Assembly (NCBI GenBank): GCA_028023455.1
Contig: JAQFVV010006220.1
Location: forward strand, 10,435,916 to 10,499,915
Direction: 5' to 3'
DNA from: Epiperipatus broadwayi
Lineage: Eukaryota > Onychophora > Udeonychophora > Euonychophora > Peripatidae
Length of the DNA: 64,000 bases
Shown piece by piece: positions 12,965 to 25,995 of this stretch. Made by a program: the position numbers and the translations under genes. The first letter of the stretch is position 1. The number at the start of each line of letters is the position of its first letter. The notes under the pieces are model-generated. The model was not told the origin of the DNA. It did no database searches and was given only the letters and a program-made list of their open reading frames with translations.

Positions 12965-15081
12965 AATAATTTGCCTTGTGCAATTTAGGTTAATTCTTGA
13001 CTTAAATACAAAAGTATCTGAAAATGTTTTATCTGGGTAGAATAAAAAAAATATTTTAGTTTGGTTAGAAATTATTGACTCAATTCATCCTTTGAGTAAT
13101 GAAACATTACATAACCTCAAAGGCAATTAACTTTACAATTAGTTTTATTTATTGTAACAGTATAGATATGATCTTAAAAATTATGGCTGATCTATGTGGA
13201 TTTATTTTTGCAAACTATAAACTAAAACATAATCCTATTCAATGCTACTTTAGGAATGAACTTGGATTAGCCTAACTTATTTTTCTCATTTATCCAAGGA
13301 TCTAAACTAGTTTATAGAAATTTCAGATCTAATCCTTTTGAAATGTTGATTGGCAATATTTGCAATTGTAATTCAATTACCTTATAGATAGCTTCTCCTT
13401 AAAACTACGTATTTCCTATTGGTGAATATGCCTTTGTTTGGGAAGTGCCTGTATAAAACTTAAGTATAATATTAATATGAATAATATTATTGGTCTATTT
13501 AGATAAAAGAAGAGATTGCCTCATAGAATATATATAAAAAGATATTAAATAGATTGTACTTGCTGACATTTTAAAAGGTAGTTTCATCACTTAAGTCTCA
13601 TATCACATCAAATTAAAATTCGTTTTTGGATGTTCAACTAAAAATTCACTACCAAAATATTATGGCATAAAAAATGGACTTCTTATAAAATTTTCAAACT
13701 AATTTATTTTTTCAGGTTCATTACTAAATCCAACTGAATTTTATTTTTTTAGACATTACTAGAGACTCATCAATGCATTTAGAACAACTCATGGTTATTG
13801 TAATAGAATTTAACAACCATAAGTTGTGTAGAGATGGGCAATCACAAAACACAATTGATCTAGTTAATGTTTGTCAAATCTACAACTACAATCACAGAAT
13901 TGAAAGACCAAATCTACCTCTTGATCACTAATCTCTACAACTTTCTTTATGATATTTTAATAATGTTTGAACTGACTAAAAAAATCCATATGTAAAATAA
14001 ATAAATAATATAGTTCATATTTTTTAAGAATGGACTCAGAAAACTATTAACTGAAATATTTCTGTGGATATTACTATTTCTTTCAAAGAATCAGTTTATA
14101 CTTACAAGTGGTGTCAATCGTACAGTCTTAAATGAATTTGTAGAAGTTTCACAAATTATCATGCCATCAAGATAAATATGAGCTCTGTTAATGACTCAAT
14201 AATTTACTTGTTCTGATCATTTGTTTAAAAGATATTACATCTGAACATTCTAATGCAAATTTGACAACAAGAAACTCTATACCGAACTGTGGAGCCATGA
14301 ACAATAATTATAGAAAGATGTCCAATTTTATTTTGCCTTATTGTGAATTAGCTCATGGATCATTTCTAGCAGCCTTTTATTATTTATAAAGACCAACTAA
14401 ATGATCAATTAGATGCATTCATTTTATATTCTGCATTAGAATCATACAAAAAAAAAAGTTTAGTAGAAATAGAAATTTCAATAATACATCAAGAGTTTAT
14501 TAAGAATATCCTCCCAATAATCAAGCACTCTATTTTATAATATGGTTATTAAAAAGTAACTGTTAGCATCTTCAATTATAAGAACCACTGCCCTGCATGT
14601 TAATTTTTGAGAGTTCTTATATATATATGCTAATGCCCAAAAACCAACCAAAATATTATTTGAAACATTCAACTCAAATGGAAAATATAGCAGTACAAAA
14701 AATTATTGTCACTAAACTAAATTGTTGAACATTAATACAGAAAAAAATGTTTTTTTTTTTCTTCTTGGCTTAATTTTGTAAAACAACATCTTATAAAATT
14801 CATATAAGAAATAACATAAATATGTCAGTGCACTCCATTTGACGCCTATCTGTTATTATTACAGGAATAAAAAAGAAACATAATAACAAAATGTAATCAA
14901 TGATCTAATAGAACTATTACAAAATTAGTATCTACAATATATATATAATATTTTGAGAACTGTTTAAATATAATTGAATAACGTAAATAAATATTTAGCA
15001 CTGTAAATTATTGTTTGCTGACATGCGCGCACATATATATGTAAATGTAATAATGCTCAAGGCTAAATGGGTTTATAAATA
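12311..15081. other. AT-rich DNA, no gene seen
   Basis: A TA tract running into about 11 TG units lies at roughly 12931-12963. A 13-bp inverted match of ACAACTCATGGTT with AACCATAAGTTGT near 13783-13828 is a minor hairpin. No protein motif seen. Confidence 0.55.
12931..12963 (+). repeat. (TA)n-(TG)n compound microsatellite
   Basis: About six TA units pass directly into about eleven TG units. Confidence 0.93.
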
Positions 15082-15182
15082 ATCATTAAAAGCTAGTCAA
15101 CACTTAGATAATCCCAATATAACAGAAATTGTTGATTGTTATTGATATGGGATTGTCTAAGTGTTGACTAGCTTTTAATGAT
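15082..15182. repeat. Hairpin of about 100 bp with 38-bp arms
   Basis: ATCATTAAAAGCTAGTCAAC followed by ACTTAGATAATCCCAATAT at 15082-15120 is the near-perfect reverse complement of ATATGGGATTGTCTAAGTGT followed by TGACTAGCTTTTAATGAT at about 15145-15182, with one mismatch and a 24-bp loop. Small size and lack of coding potential suggest a MITE. A TA microsatellite abuts its right end. Confidence 0.85.
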
Positions 15183-16685
15183 ATATATATATATTGTAAT
15201 GGTAAAGAAGAAAAGAGGGAAATGAGATAGGAAAACCACATCATCATCCCCATTGAATGGTCATAATCATCAATGACCATTGAATAAATAAAAAAAGGGT
15301 GTATACCAGTAAATAGTCGATAAACAAATGAATAAGAAGTATACATGAGTAAAGAGTCAGCATCACTAACTATATAAAATTTTATGACAATACTAATATT
15401 AGGTTATAAACTACATCACCCCAATATTATACATAAACAATTAATTTATCAAGCACCAATCAAATACTCATTAGAAATCAATTAATAACCAACAGTCAAA
15501 TTTGTGACTGGATTCAAAAAAGGTACATTACAAAACAGGGTATTTATGTATTCCCTATTAAACTTAGACCAGAATATAACACAATATTTTAACTCCAGTG
15601 CTAAAATATCTACTATAATATAAAAATAATGCTGGAACATATACATGCTGATCATCATCAATACTCTGGACATATGATACCATGAGTGTACCAGCCAACT
15701 AAATTTTTAATAAAACAAACAAAATGCAGTGAGTGGACTTTAAAAATGATATCTTTGCACCATCCAGATTTGTCATCTGGATGTCCAAACACAAACATAA
15801 ACCCCTACATCTATATAATCAATATCATACTCTCTAGGGCTAGTTTAAGTTCACAAGACATACAGATAACTCTATTTTGAATAATTTTAATGGGATAACT
15901 TAAAAAACCATTAAAATACTAAGGTGTAATGAAATCAAATCATAACCACTGTCCATTCATAGAACAAATAACTGTAGGAATAAAGAAATTAATACTAAAA
16001 TATTTTAAATAATTATTTAATACCACTAACTGATTAATAAATAAAACAAATTAAAAAGGACATGATAATATAATAATTCAAATTTATATATCTTATCAAA
16101 AAATACAGTTTCATATAGAAAAAGTGATTTACCATTTAATTTTTATTCATTAACTTAATTAACTTTTTCTATCATTGAGTTATTTCTTAAAACAACTTTT
16201 AAATCAGACATAAGAAATTAAATTAGCTTAACTCTTTGTATAATTTTGGAGGGAAAATAATTAAAAAAAACATTTCAAAAGAAATGTTAAATTTAATGAA
16301 ATTTAAATTACCTATAAACTCTTGTTAAAATTTTGAAGTGAAAAATCAAATGAATAATGAAAAAAACATGTTTCACAAGAATATGTTACCTTAATAAAAT
16401 TATTTATTCTTATCAATTATTATTTCTATAAAATGTTTTAATTCTAAATGAATGTATAATGTGCACATTAAAAAAGACATTTTACCATAGTTTTCTTTTC
16501 TTTTTAAATACTTTTTTGATACTTGTAATTTCCAGTTTCCATGTAGATTTTCTTCTTGAAGACTTCTCAATTCCAGGCTTAATGTATACAGTTAATTTAG
16601 ACATTCTCCATCCAAAATTTTCAGGTTAACACACAGAAAGAATTTATCCATTTTCTTTCTAATAATTTTCCAAGTCAGGCTAACA
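15183..16685. other. AT-rich DNA, no gene seen
   Basis: Short frames (60-80 codons) on both strands have no recognisable similarity. No repeats or RNA signatures beyond a short TA run at the left edge. Confidence 0.55.
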
Positions 16686-16791
<106 letters not shown>

Positions 16792-17189
16792 GACCTTTAT
16801 GCTTTTGATTGGAGATAGGACTTATGGCATATTACTACAAGAGTATTTTATCATCTTTTACATTTTTCCCAATGAAGTAGGTTACATGGACGTAGTTAAT
16901 ATTTAGTTCTTAACTAAACTTAGCACACATTTGTCCTTATTTTTAGAAAACCTTTTTAAAGCTAAACTGCTTCTTTCTTCTTCATCAGTTGAATCAAGAT
17001 TTCTCCTAGTGTTCTCTTCAACAGATTAAGAATTTTATCTTCTTACTAGACACAGGTCTTCTGATTTACTCACTCTCCTATTTTTGAAACAATTCTGTCT
17101 CCTACATGACAAAATTTACTACTAACCAACTGGATCTATTTTTACAATAAAAATATTGCTTAGATAGTTCTCTCCTTCAAAACTAAAAT

Positions 17190-17293
17190 TGTTAGCCGAG
17201 AGGTATCGCAGCCGCCATGCAAGCAAGTAGTTGGTTGCAGACGGTTGTGGGTTCGCGTCCCGGCCGATGCTATGACATATGAAAAAAAAAAAA
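17190..17293 (+). repeat. tRNA-derived SINE, + strand copy
   Basis: GTTAGCCGAGAGGT at 17191 matches a polymerase III A box, and GGGTTCGCGTCCCGG at about 17249 a B box; the spacing and the CCGG-paired T arm look like a tRNA. The unit ends with CTATGACATATG followed by 12 A residues. The ~92-bp body is far richer in G+C than its surroundings. A second copy with only a handful of differences lies inverted at 47.3 kb, which shows it to be a dispersed retroposon, not a single-copy tRNA. There is no downstream non-tRNA body, so it is a very short SINE or a tRNA-type head. No clear target duplication is visible. Confidence 0.85.
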
Positions 17294-20239
17294 TCAAAGA
17301 CTTAAATTAGAACCATAGTTTTTGAAATTTTTCTTTAATTATTTTTTTTTCTGACAAAAGAAAAACAAGATAATCAGATTAATTACACTGATTTTGAAAA
17401 CAATGTATTTTGTTGGGGGGAGAGATAAAGAAAAAAAAACTTGTAATTAAAATAAAATTTACCCAAAATGTTAAAACGTTTTTTCCCTTTTTTAAAAAAA
17501 ATAAAAAGAAACTTCACAAATATAAAAAAATTTACCTACTTGATCTCACTTATTATTTGATAATTTACTGAAGAGAAAATTTTTACTCTCAGTACTTTTC
17601 AAAACTAAAATTAAAACTCGTAAATAGATAAAGTAATTGAAGAGAGAGAACAAAAGAAATTATTTATCTGGTTTTATATATTTCTCTCTTTTTTTAATAA
17701 ACATTTACAAATTATAATGCATTTCAAATATTCACATTATGTTTACAATAAAATTTGAAAATTTTCATACTATCATGTAATAAAAATATTTAAATAAATA
17801 CCCATTCTTATTATAAAAAAGAACATATGGGAAAATTAAATATTATTTCCACATTAATTAAATAATTCTAAATTTTAAAAGTTTGTAATATTAACATGGT
17901 CAGAGTTGGACATTGCCTACAATATTATAATATATTGATTGGTTAAAAGGTTCCTACATAATAATCAACTTGTTGCTTCTGATGCTCAAATTTTATACAA
18001 TCTCCAGGGAATGTGATTATTACTTATACTTTACAGTAGAAAAGTACAACATTTTTACTTTTGGTATTTATTGAGATCTATAAACATTGTCACACCCATA
18101 TAGTTATTGGGAAATAAAACTCCTATTCCAAATTCATTTCCAAGTGTTTTATTGTTGATTATATATTGTCTTATGTACTATCATGACCAAATACTTTTTG
18201 TCTATTGAACCTAACTCTATCAGTGGTTTTTCACTGCTAAGGGACTTTGCATATTTCACATATTTATTGTGAAAAAAATTGAAGAATAGAAATATGATTG
18301 CACAGATATACATTTCCACAGTTATTGAGAGATGATACATGGCCTCATTCCAATTTATTTAAATGAATAAAAGCACTGGGAGTGAATATAAAATGTTACA
18401 AGAAATAGTGCTTTGTCTTTGATGAACCAATTTTAATTTACAAAAGGCTGTAAACATTTGGTTTATATTGGAAACAAGACCAACCTTCAATGTGATAACA
18501 TTAAATCAATAAAACAAAATAATTCTTCATCAGAAATCATTTACTGCTTATTTGGAGCTGATTTTCAGATATAAAGATCATCATGTTATTCTTATTTCAT
18601 CATAGTCTATAGTTATTATTATTATTACTACCACCATCAAGGTTATTAAAACTGCCAATAGGTTTTATTTCATAAAATATCAATTTTATGGCATATGCAA
18701 TGTAATTGAAACTTACTTGTGTGAAGTTTTTTTAAGTAAACACAATAATTAAAAATTAAAGACTGTGATGTTGACCATGTGCTAAAATAGTGAGAATAAG
18801 GATCTTGTTTGATTGAAAAATTTTAAACACATCATAGAGTTATATCTTATAAAAGTTATGAATAAAAATCCTTAAACACTCTCTATTAGTTAGCCAAATT
18901 CTGAATTATAAAAAATGCACAACAGAATTCAAGCCTATTTTAAGTCATAGTTATTGATGTTAGGACATGGCATAGCTGCAGAAAAGGGTTCTCATAAAAC
19001 CAGTCTTGTGAGACTTAATTATCATAATTTCTTAATTCTCAATAAAATAATTTTTTCTGTATCATTAGTATTTTAGAACAAGAACTAATGTTTGGTCAGA
19101 TTTTGAATTCTAAAAAAATATGCCATGATTTTCATGATCATAAAAAACAGAAACATAAAATTAAAGAGATGTTGATTCATTAATAATATAGACTTAGCAA
19201 TGAGCAGAAAATCTAATAGTGTTCAGCTATGGCGCATTTCAGTCTATATATACTTAAATTTATAATTTTTATACTTTCATTTTTTTTAAATATAATAGTT
19301 GCCTTTGATAAGGATGTTTAGCACTAAAAATGCATTAAAGTTGCATTTTATATTTTCAATGTTTTTTTCGCATTTGATTAATATGTAGTAAATAACTGTG
19401 GTTTGTTATAGTATATCCTTAGACCGTTAAAATCTCCAGAGATAGTTAATAATTTGTTAAAAAGGAAATTGACAATTTCAATTATTAATCAATTCAATTA
19501 AATTTTGAATTGTCAATTAGAAATTATTTTTTGAAAGCAAATCGTGATTGCAGTTGTATTTTATTAATGGTTAATTAGCTTAATATTGAAGCAGTTGATG
19601 TCTAATCACATCAAGCTTCATGTTTCACCTTCCATACTAACATCCTGTAGGGTCTGCAATTCAGACGTTGCTGTAGATATATATGCCATTTCACCCACAC
19701 CCTGTATTATAATAATTAAAGAGAAGCTATAAAAATTTTTAGTAAAATAAAACAGTGGTGTGCATGGTATGGAATTTTCTTTATATAGTTTTAATTATAT
19801 TCTTTTTATGTATTTATTTTAATTAAAATGTTGGAATTTAAAAACAAAAAGAAAAATGGGGAAGGCTCGAAATACTTTTAAAATCGTTAATAAGCTGAAA
19901 TGATCTTTATCTGTAGTCAGATTATTTTCATTAATTAGAACTAAAATTTAATTAAAATTATGAGGAATCTTTTTGTTAGTTCGTTTGCAAATCTTTACAA
20001 ATATCTAAAAAAGTATTTTGAGCCTTATCTTTAAAATTTTTATTACTTAAATATTTTTTTATCAAGAGATTATAGGGATAGCTATGGGTAAGTGAAATTG
20101 CATTCTTGGGGGGATTATAAATGTATAAAAGAACCTATTTAGAACAAAAGAAATTAGAGTTAGTAAATTCTTTCAGAATGTTTGAGTCAGTAATTTTCCA
20201 GAGAAATTGATTCATCATTCCACTTTAAGAAGTCAGGAA
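17294..20239. other. AT-rich DNA, no gene seen
   Basis: Contains one short dispersed repeat (19287-19335, listed separately). Short frames have no recognisable products. Confidence 0.55.
19287..19335 (+). repeat. Short dispersed repeat, copy A
   Basis: AAATATAATAGTTGCCTTTG followed by ATAAGGATGTTTAGCACTAAAA resembles, in reverse complement, the block at about 24672-24718 (TTTGGTGCTAAGCATCCTTA then TCAAAGACAGCTGTTATATT). About 47 bp with a few substitutions. Family unknown. Confidence 0.5.
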
Positions 20240-22500
20240 AAGTTTCGTGACATGAACTTTGAGTAGAAAGAGCACTTTTCTCTAGGCCTCTTGGAGACTG
20301 CCTGCTGCTGCCATGTTTTATTCATCTGACTGGCTGCACAAGATGACTGTCTGACTGCTGACTACCATGCTGTACCTGCCTGCTATGCTGTGCTTTCCTG
20401 AGATAACCTTACTTAATGTAGAGCTGCCCTTAATTTAAATCTCTTTTGTAATTCCTAATAAGATGTAGTTGAATCTTTGTATTTTAATTCATGTATTAAT
20501 TTATAAGTTTCTGTTAAGTCTGCTCTTAAACTCTTTCTTTGTAATCCCTTACTAGCATAATGTAATTCTAACTATGCCTTTTCACGTTTAATTATGTTAT
20601 ATAGCTTTGTGCGGCTCTATTAAATATTGAACTTATTTTGTTTTACATATATATATAATTTATTTTCTTTAATATGCCAATACTACCCAAACTCGCGAGT
20701 TTGAAAAGGGAGGTAATTGTTTAATTTGGAAAGAAGTGGGGCTTCATTTAAAATGTATCCATAAAGTTTTGTTTCTTTTAAATAGAAATCGCTCGCTAGT
20801 TTGGTTTTATTTTAAATCCGTTATTCTTGGATTTTAGTTCAAATCTTTTATTGTGGATGAATACTGCTAAATTTATTGCTTTGAATTTGTCTATAAATTT
20901 TCATTTTTAAAAGATGGCTAACTTTCTAATTAGTCCATCCCTTCTTACTGTTGCCCAGAGGGCTAATTCTATCAGTTAATATGTATACGGGAATCGAAAT
21001 TAAATATAAATTTTGCTAGTTTAATGTTATAAGTAAAAGAGTTATTGTTCATTATAATTTGTTAAATGACTCATGGTTAAAGCAGATCATTGCACTGAGG
21101 TTAGAATATTTCCATGCTTCAATATATATATATATATATTGATTATGTCATATCTAATAACATTGCTGGCTTACATTTTCTTTTATTATGATATTTTATC
21201 TTTTTCATTTCATTGCCATGTGGAAACTTTGGAAGTCCAAAGCTACCTATGTATCTTTCTCCAAACCATTCATAATCAGAAGTATATGCTACTTTCTGTG
21301 GAATGTGAGGTGTTAGGTTTTGATTGAGCTGTGGATGACCGTACAGATGGCTCTGGGCCTACAAACCCAGCCTCTCCATCAGTACCATTTCACCAGAATA
21401 CATGAACATACCAACACTAAGTGAGTTTCCAATATTCTTTTAAAATGATGAAATATCCAAAACCGCCATGATGGCCGGATTTCTGTATTGTATGCTAGTA
21501 CCGTTATTCTTCTCATTAATTTGCTCACCGCCTATCTAACCTTAGTTAGTCGCAATGATGTATTGAACACAATGACTCATTTTGTAAAATATGCAATCTG
21601 GTTAATTATTCAGTATGTTGATTTAAACTACTCTCATTTAAAATCATTATCGATTCCCATAGATGTAAATCAATTTGTAGTAATGATTGTATAAGTTACT
21701 TATTCTTGTAGATGTAGTGCATTGTTTGTTTCATATGTATAAGTTTCAAAGACGTTTTTTCCCAAACAATGCCAGTAAAAACATATTTAACAATTTTCAT
21801 AAGGTAGATAAATGATTAAGATTGTATATTTTGTCTGTTACAAAATCATTTACTAATAAATCGCAAAGTGCCCGTTATATGATTAATCATCTAAATCTGC
21901 CACGATTTTTTTATATTTGTTTTATGCATCAACAGCATTTTATCTGTAAATATCTTTAAATTGGCATATTAACCCCGCACAAGCGATAATTCACTCCGTA
22001 AAATTATATCCATTCAATAATTAATGTAAAGGGGATTTTATAAAAACAAATCCCAAGTTTTGCAAATAAACAACGTCACCCCAAGCGTGAAACATTTTAT
22101 AACATATATATATATGCGTTTTTTTAACATTTTATTAAATATATATTTCATAAAAATCCTGGTTTTTGAATTGTTTTCTTTAGCTAATAGCTTAGCATTA
22201 ATACATAACTGTAATAAATGTAATTCCTGGGATACTCTTATCTCGATCATCATCATCAGTTTGATCTTATGCTCTACTGCTGTGTTTCCTGGCCTAGAAT
22301 TAAAATAATTATGCTGTATCATCGGGATTATTGTTCATGGAGTCAGAGACTCGAAGAATAGGCAAATAGGTTAGAATTCAGGATTGTTCCAGACCTGTGT
22401 ATCTCGAGCATGATCAGATTCAAGGTACTTTTGCTTGGATTTTGAGTCGTGTTGAGTGAGCAGATGTTTTCAACCGGTACAATATACTATTGATTAATTA
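20240..22500. other. Less AT-rich patch without recognised gene
   Basis: Parts of this stretch (about 20270-20420, 20680-20710, 21320-21420, 22330-22490) have noticeably more G+C and CpG than the rest of the window. At 21329-21418 a short GC-richer block is preceded by AG and followed by CTAAGTGAGT, which could be read as an exon with a GTGAGT donor; one of its frames is open up to a TGA just before that donor. No protein family could be recognised, and opposed 82-94-codon frames at 22038-22322 look like chance. It might hold exon, LTR or conserved noncoding sequence; I cannot say which. Confidence 0.25.
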
Positions 22501-25132
22501 AAAATACTTAACCAAAAACATTTTATAATTTTAGATTTAAATTTTATCTTAACAGAAATTCATTTTTATTATTCCACAGAATAATTAGAATTGGCACTCC
22601 ACTTGATATCAGTTGATTACCTATGACTTTACAGTTTGCTCTAAAATAGAATAGAATAGTGAAATGGATTTTTTATTTCCATGTATGTTAATCTAATGTA
22701 TAGGACTAAAATATAACTCAAATAATTTTAAAACATTAATCAATTAATGTCATTGGCGAAGGAATGGTATAATTTTAAATATGAGCACATTGCTTATGAA
22801 CACATAATTTCAAAATCTGCTATTTACATCCTTCTGCAGAAAACAGAATTTAAAAAATATCTGAAAAGTTGATCCTTGTGAAGTTGATAGTAACAGTTTG
22901 TATGTAATATATATTTTATTGTATTTCTCATATATATTGACATTTTAAATTATCACCTTGTAAAAAGAATAATACATTTTACACAATCAAAATGAACTAC
23001 CTTTAATTTCTTGAACCTGTCAAATATTTGACTTAACTTTTTGAATTAATGGAATACACTGACAATTTTTTTTTATTTCAATATTTTTTCATAGTTTTCC
23101 TTTAGTAGCATTTTTAATGACAAAAATTTATTCTTTAGCACTTTTTAGGTTTATATAAATTTCATTAAAATGATACATACAAATAACAAAATTAATTTTA
23201 AAAATCAAAATATTTTGCTAAAAAAAACTATCTGACTTGATTTTTTATCAATTTAAGATTTCATCTCAATGTACAAACTAAAAAAATATATTTAACAAAA
23301 AAATAGTCTTTAGCAAATATATGTTTTAGATAAAATTTATTAAAATCATATGTTCAAATATTGAAATTAATATTAAAAATAAAAAACATGATTTTCCAAA
23401 TGGAAAAAATAAATGTTTATTATATATTTTCAAATTAATTATAATTAAACTTAAAGGTTTATAATCAAAATCTTTATAAAGATCAATCAAATTATGACTG
23501 AAGAAACTGGGACATTAAGCAAAAGCATATTTTTGCAAATAAATCAACCCAATTCTTATCAGATAAAACATCATTATCTATAAGAAACAAGCCATTTTAT
23601 TACTAAAATGACTCAGTAGGCAATAAAAAGCAAAAGCAACTGTTGTCTAATACTTAAATTTCAACAAATAAAATATTCACTTTTAATAATAATTTTTAAA
23701 ATTAATAGAAAAACATTTTGAAATAAATTTTAATAGAAAACAACAAATAATTATTAATCTTTAAGTGTAGAATCAGTTTAGTCTCATATTAACATTGCAT
23801 TCCCAATGCGTGGTTTTAATTCCTAAATTGCATTTTGATCATTTGATGATAAATATTTTTAATAAAAAATTAAGTTTTTAATATTTTTACCAAATGTAAA
23901 TCATTTAACAGATTAAGATTTTATTTGTAACGAATTATCTAGATGTGAACAACATATACTATTTTGATTCAAAAGATATCAAATTCTCAGAAGTAAATAC
24001 ACTTCTGTGTGGACCCAATTTTTTAATTATAATATTGAAAAATAAATAAATGTCTTTTTATTTGTATTTACTATTTTTATTTTATTTTATAAATTTACTA
24101 AATATTTATTTTTTAATAAGTATATGATGTTTACTTATAGCTTTTGTTTGAATATACATGGTATTTAGAAGAAAATTAGACTGACAACAATTTGTGCAAT
24201 TTTATTTTTTATTATTTGTTGTTTTTAATCAGAAAGATGATTTTTAATATATCAAATATTTTCATTATATGAACTTAGGTTTTAATGAAATTTCCCTAAA
24301 ACATACAGATTTGATGAAGAAATGTTTTTGTATTGAACACATTTTTTAGACTAAAAGCTGGTATAAAATTTACAATATTGATAACAATATTTTTATTTTT
24401 TTATTTTTAAAATTGAGAATTTATTTGTAAGAATATTATTGTTATTTGAACTTATTTTCAACAAAATTTATCAAAAACATATCTGGAGAATATTTTTTTG
24501 TTGAATAATATGTCAAAAGAAAAAAATATAAAAAAATAAACCAAAAAACCTCAATAATGTGTTCAAATCAATATACCTAACAGATAATTTTTAAAAAAGT
24601 TATTTGAAAAACAAATTATATTAATAAATTTAGAAAAAAAACAATGAAATTAGTGAATATAACCTTAATGGATGTTTGGTGCTAAGCATCCTTATCAAAG
24701 ACAGCTGTTATATTCAAAACAATAACAATGTTTTTATTTCATATTTCATCTTAAAATTGACTTCAATTGATTACATTTCATTAAATAAAGATCTATCATA
24801 GTTGTTGAAGAGGAAAAAGTAAAAATATCAGCTAATGATTTAATGAATTTTTTATCAGTCATAATGAATTTTCTAATTATAATTATTGATTTTTTTCAGT
24901 TATTTTAAGATCCATTGTATTAATTAATACAGCCAGTAATTTGAATTGTTATTGCTAAGTAAAAAGACTATTTAATAAATTATGAAAACCCCACACTAAA
25001 AATAAGTAAATAAAGATGATAAAATAGCCTTAAATGCTAGTGCTCTCCAACAGATTATCATAGAGGAACAGTAAAAGGCAACAACTCACTGGAACTATCC
25101 AATGCTAGCTAATGATCATACATCCTAGATTT
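22501..25132. other. Very AT-rich DNA, no gene seen
   Basis: Apart from the short dispersed repeat at 24672-24718 nothing stands out. Confidence 0.55.
24672..24718 (-). repeat. Short dispersed repeat, copy B
   Basis: Reverse-complement partner of the block at 19287-19335 (shared CTTTGATAAGGATG and TTAGCAC). Probably two copies of an old MITE or SINE fragment. Confidence 0.5.
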
Positions 25133-25287
25133 ACCACTAAACATCACATGATCAACATCTTATGCTAGCACATAACTGTTATTAAAACAGGCAAAACTCT
25201 CCGTACAGTAGTACCGCTCAGTGCCAACCAGAGTAATCAATGGATGCCAGAAGGCTTGTGCATAAAATTCCCATTTAGTGCATACCC

Positions 25288-25346
25288 ATCCAATATTCTC
25301 AGACTAGTTTCTGGCTTGTGGTCTTCATCAGTGAGGAGCGTTGGAT
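25288..25346 (-). ncRNA. Candidate type I hammerhead ribozyme with intact core
   Basis: Read on the - strand: ATCCAA (outer stem I), TCCTCA (inner stem I), CTGATGA (complement of 25325-25331), stem II region, GAAAC (complement of 25307-25311), TA loop, GTC (complement of 25302-25304), then TGAGAA and TTGGAT completing stem I. All positions considered invariant in natural hammerheads (CUGANGA, GAA, A15.1-U16.1, H17) are present. Stem III is the two pairs A-U and C-G closed by a UA loop; such short stem III is known from satellite and Penelope hammerheads. Cleavage would fall between complements of 25302 and 25301. Stem II is weak here, and its core-closing pair is not the usual G-C, so activity is uncertain. 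Confidence 0.6.
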
Positions 25347-25828
25347 CTGAGAGCACTGCACCCAGATCTTAGGATCTAATGCAATCCTCTAGCAAACACC
25401 TTTTATCTCTATTTAACTACAAAACTATGAGAATAAAATTGGAAAACACAATAATATTTTCAATCTAAGCTCTGGCATCTATTGATTACTCTGGTTGACA
25501 CTGAGTGGCACTACTGTATGGAGAGTTTTGCCTGTTTTAATAACAGTTATGTGCTAGCATAAGAAATGGTGATCATGTGATATTTAGTGGTTTAACACCA
25601 ATCCTGCTCAATAGGATAGTGGTGGCTATGGTTGTTAAAGAGCCAAAGAACAAATGTATGGGTACTGAACTGAGTTCAGACCCACATGACTATATAAACT
25701 ATTCAGCTTAGATTGATAATATTATTGTGTTTTCAATTTTATTCTCATAGTTTTGTAATTAAGTAGAGATAAAAGTTGGCTGCTGAAGGGTTGCATTAAA
25801 TTCTAAGATCTGGGTGCAGTGCTCTCAG

Positions 25829-25877
25829 ATCCAAACCTCCTCACTGACAAAGATCACAAGCCTCAAACTAGTCTGGG
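25829..25877 (+). ncRNA. Decayed hammerhead-like core
   Basis: Both strands of stem I are well kept (ATCCAA, TCCTCA, TGGGGA, TTGGAT) and GTC is present, but CTGATGA has become CTGACAA and GAAAC has become CAAAC, so no activity is expected. Confidence 0.5.
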
Positions 25878-25995
25878 GATATTGGATGAGTAGGCACTAG
25901 ATGAGGATTTTATGCACAAGCCTTCTGGCATCCATTGATTACTCTGGTTGGCACTGAGTGGCATTACGGTATGGAGAGTTTTGCCTGTTTTAATC

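Larger units (their letters stand above)
25133..25995. repeat. Head-to-head array of the hammerhead-bearing ~440-bp repeat
   Basis: A + oriented unit begins with ACCACTAAACATCACATGAT near 25133 and runs through AAAACAGGCAAAACTCTCC (about 25184), the core (25288-25346) and a spacer to about 25478. There the orientation flips: a partial - oriented unit starts with CTGGCATCTATTGATTACTC, reaches GAGTTTTGCCTGTTTTAATA near 25530, and is followed by a further full - oriented unit ending with GAGTTTTGCCTGTTTTAA at about 25993. Shared landmarks in every unit are CAGGCAAAACTC, GTAATCAATGGATGCCAG, CTTGTGCATAAAAT, the core, and a spacer containing AGAGATAAAAG and GAACTCAGTTCAG-like stretches. The flip occurs inside the spacer, so the whole locus is a large hairpin. 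No coding capacity. Confidence 0.9.

Noticed and set aside
17190-17275. Functional tRNA gene
   Set aside because: The cloverleaf is incomplete, there is an A tail, and a second near-identical copy lies in unrelated flanking DNA; a SINE explains this better.
22038-22322. Opposed 82- and 94-codon frames
   Set aside because: No family match, AT-driven composition, and both strands open by chance.
25133-25995. CRISPR-like or plain satellite array
   Set aside because: Units are ~440 bp, inverted relative to each other and in animal-type DNA; there are no short repeats with spacers.
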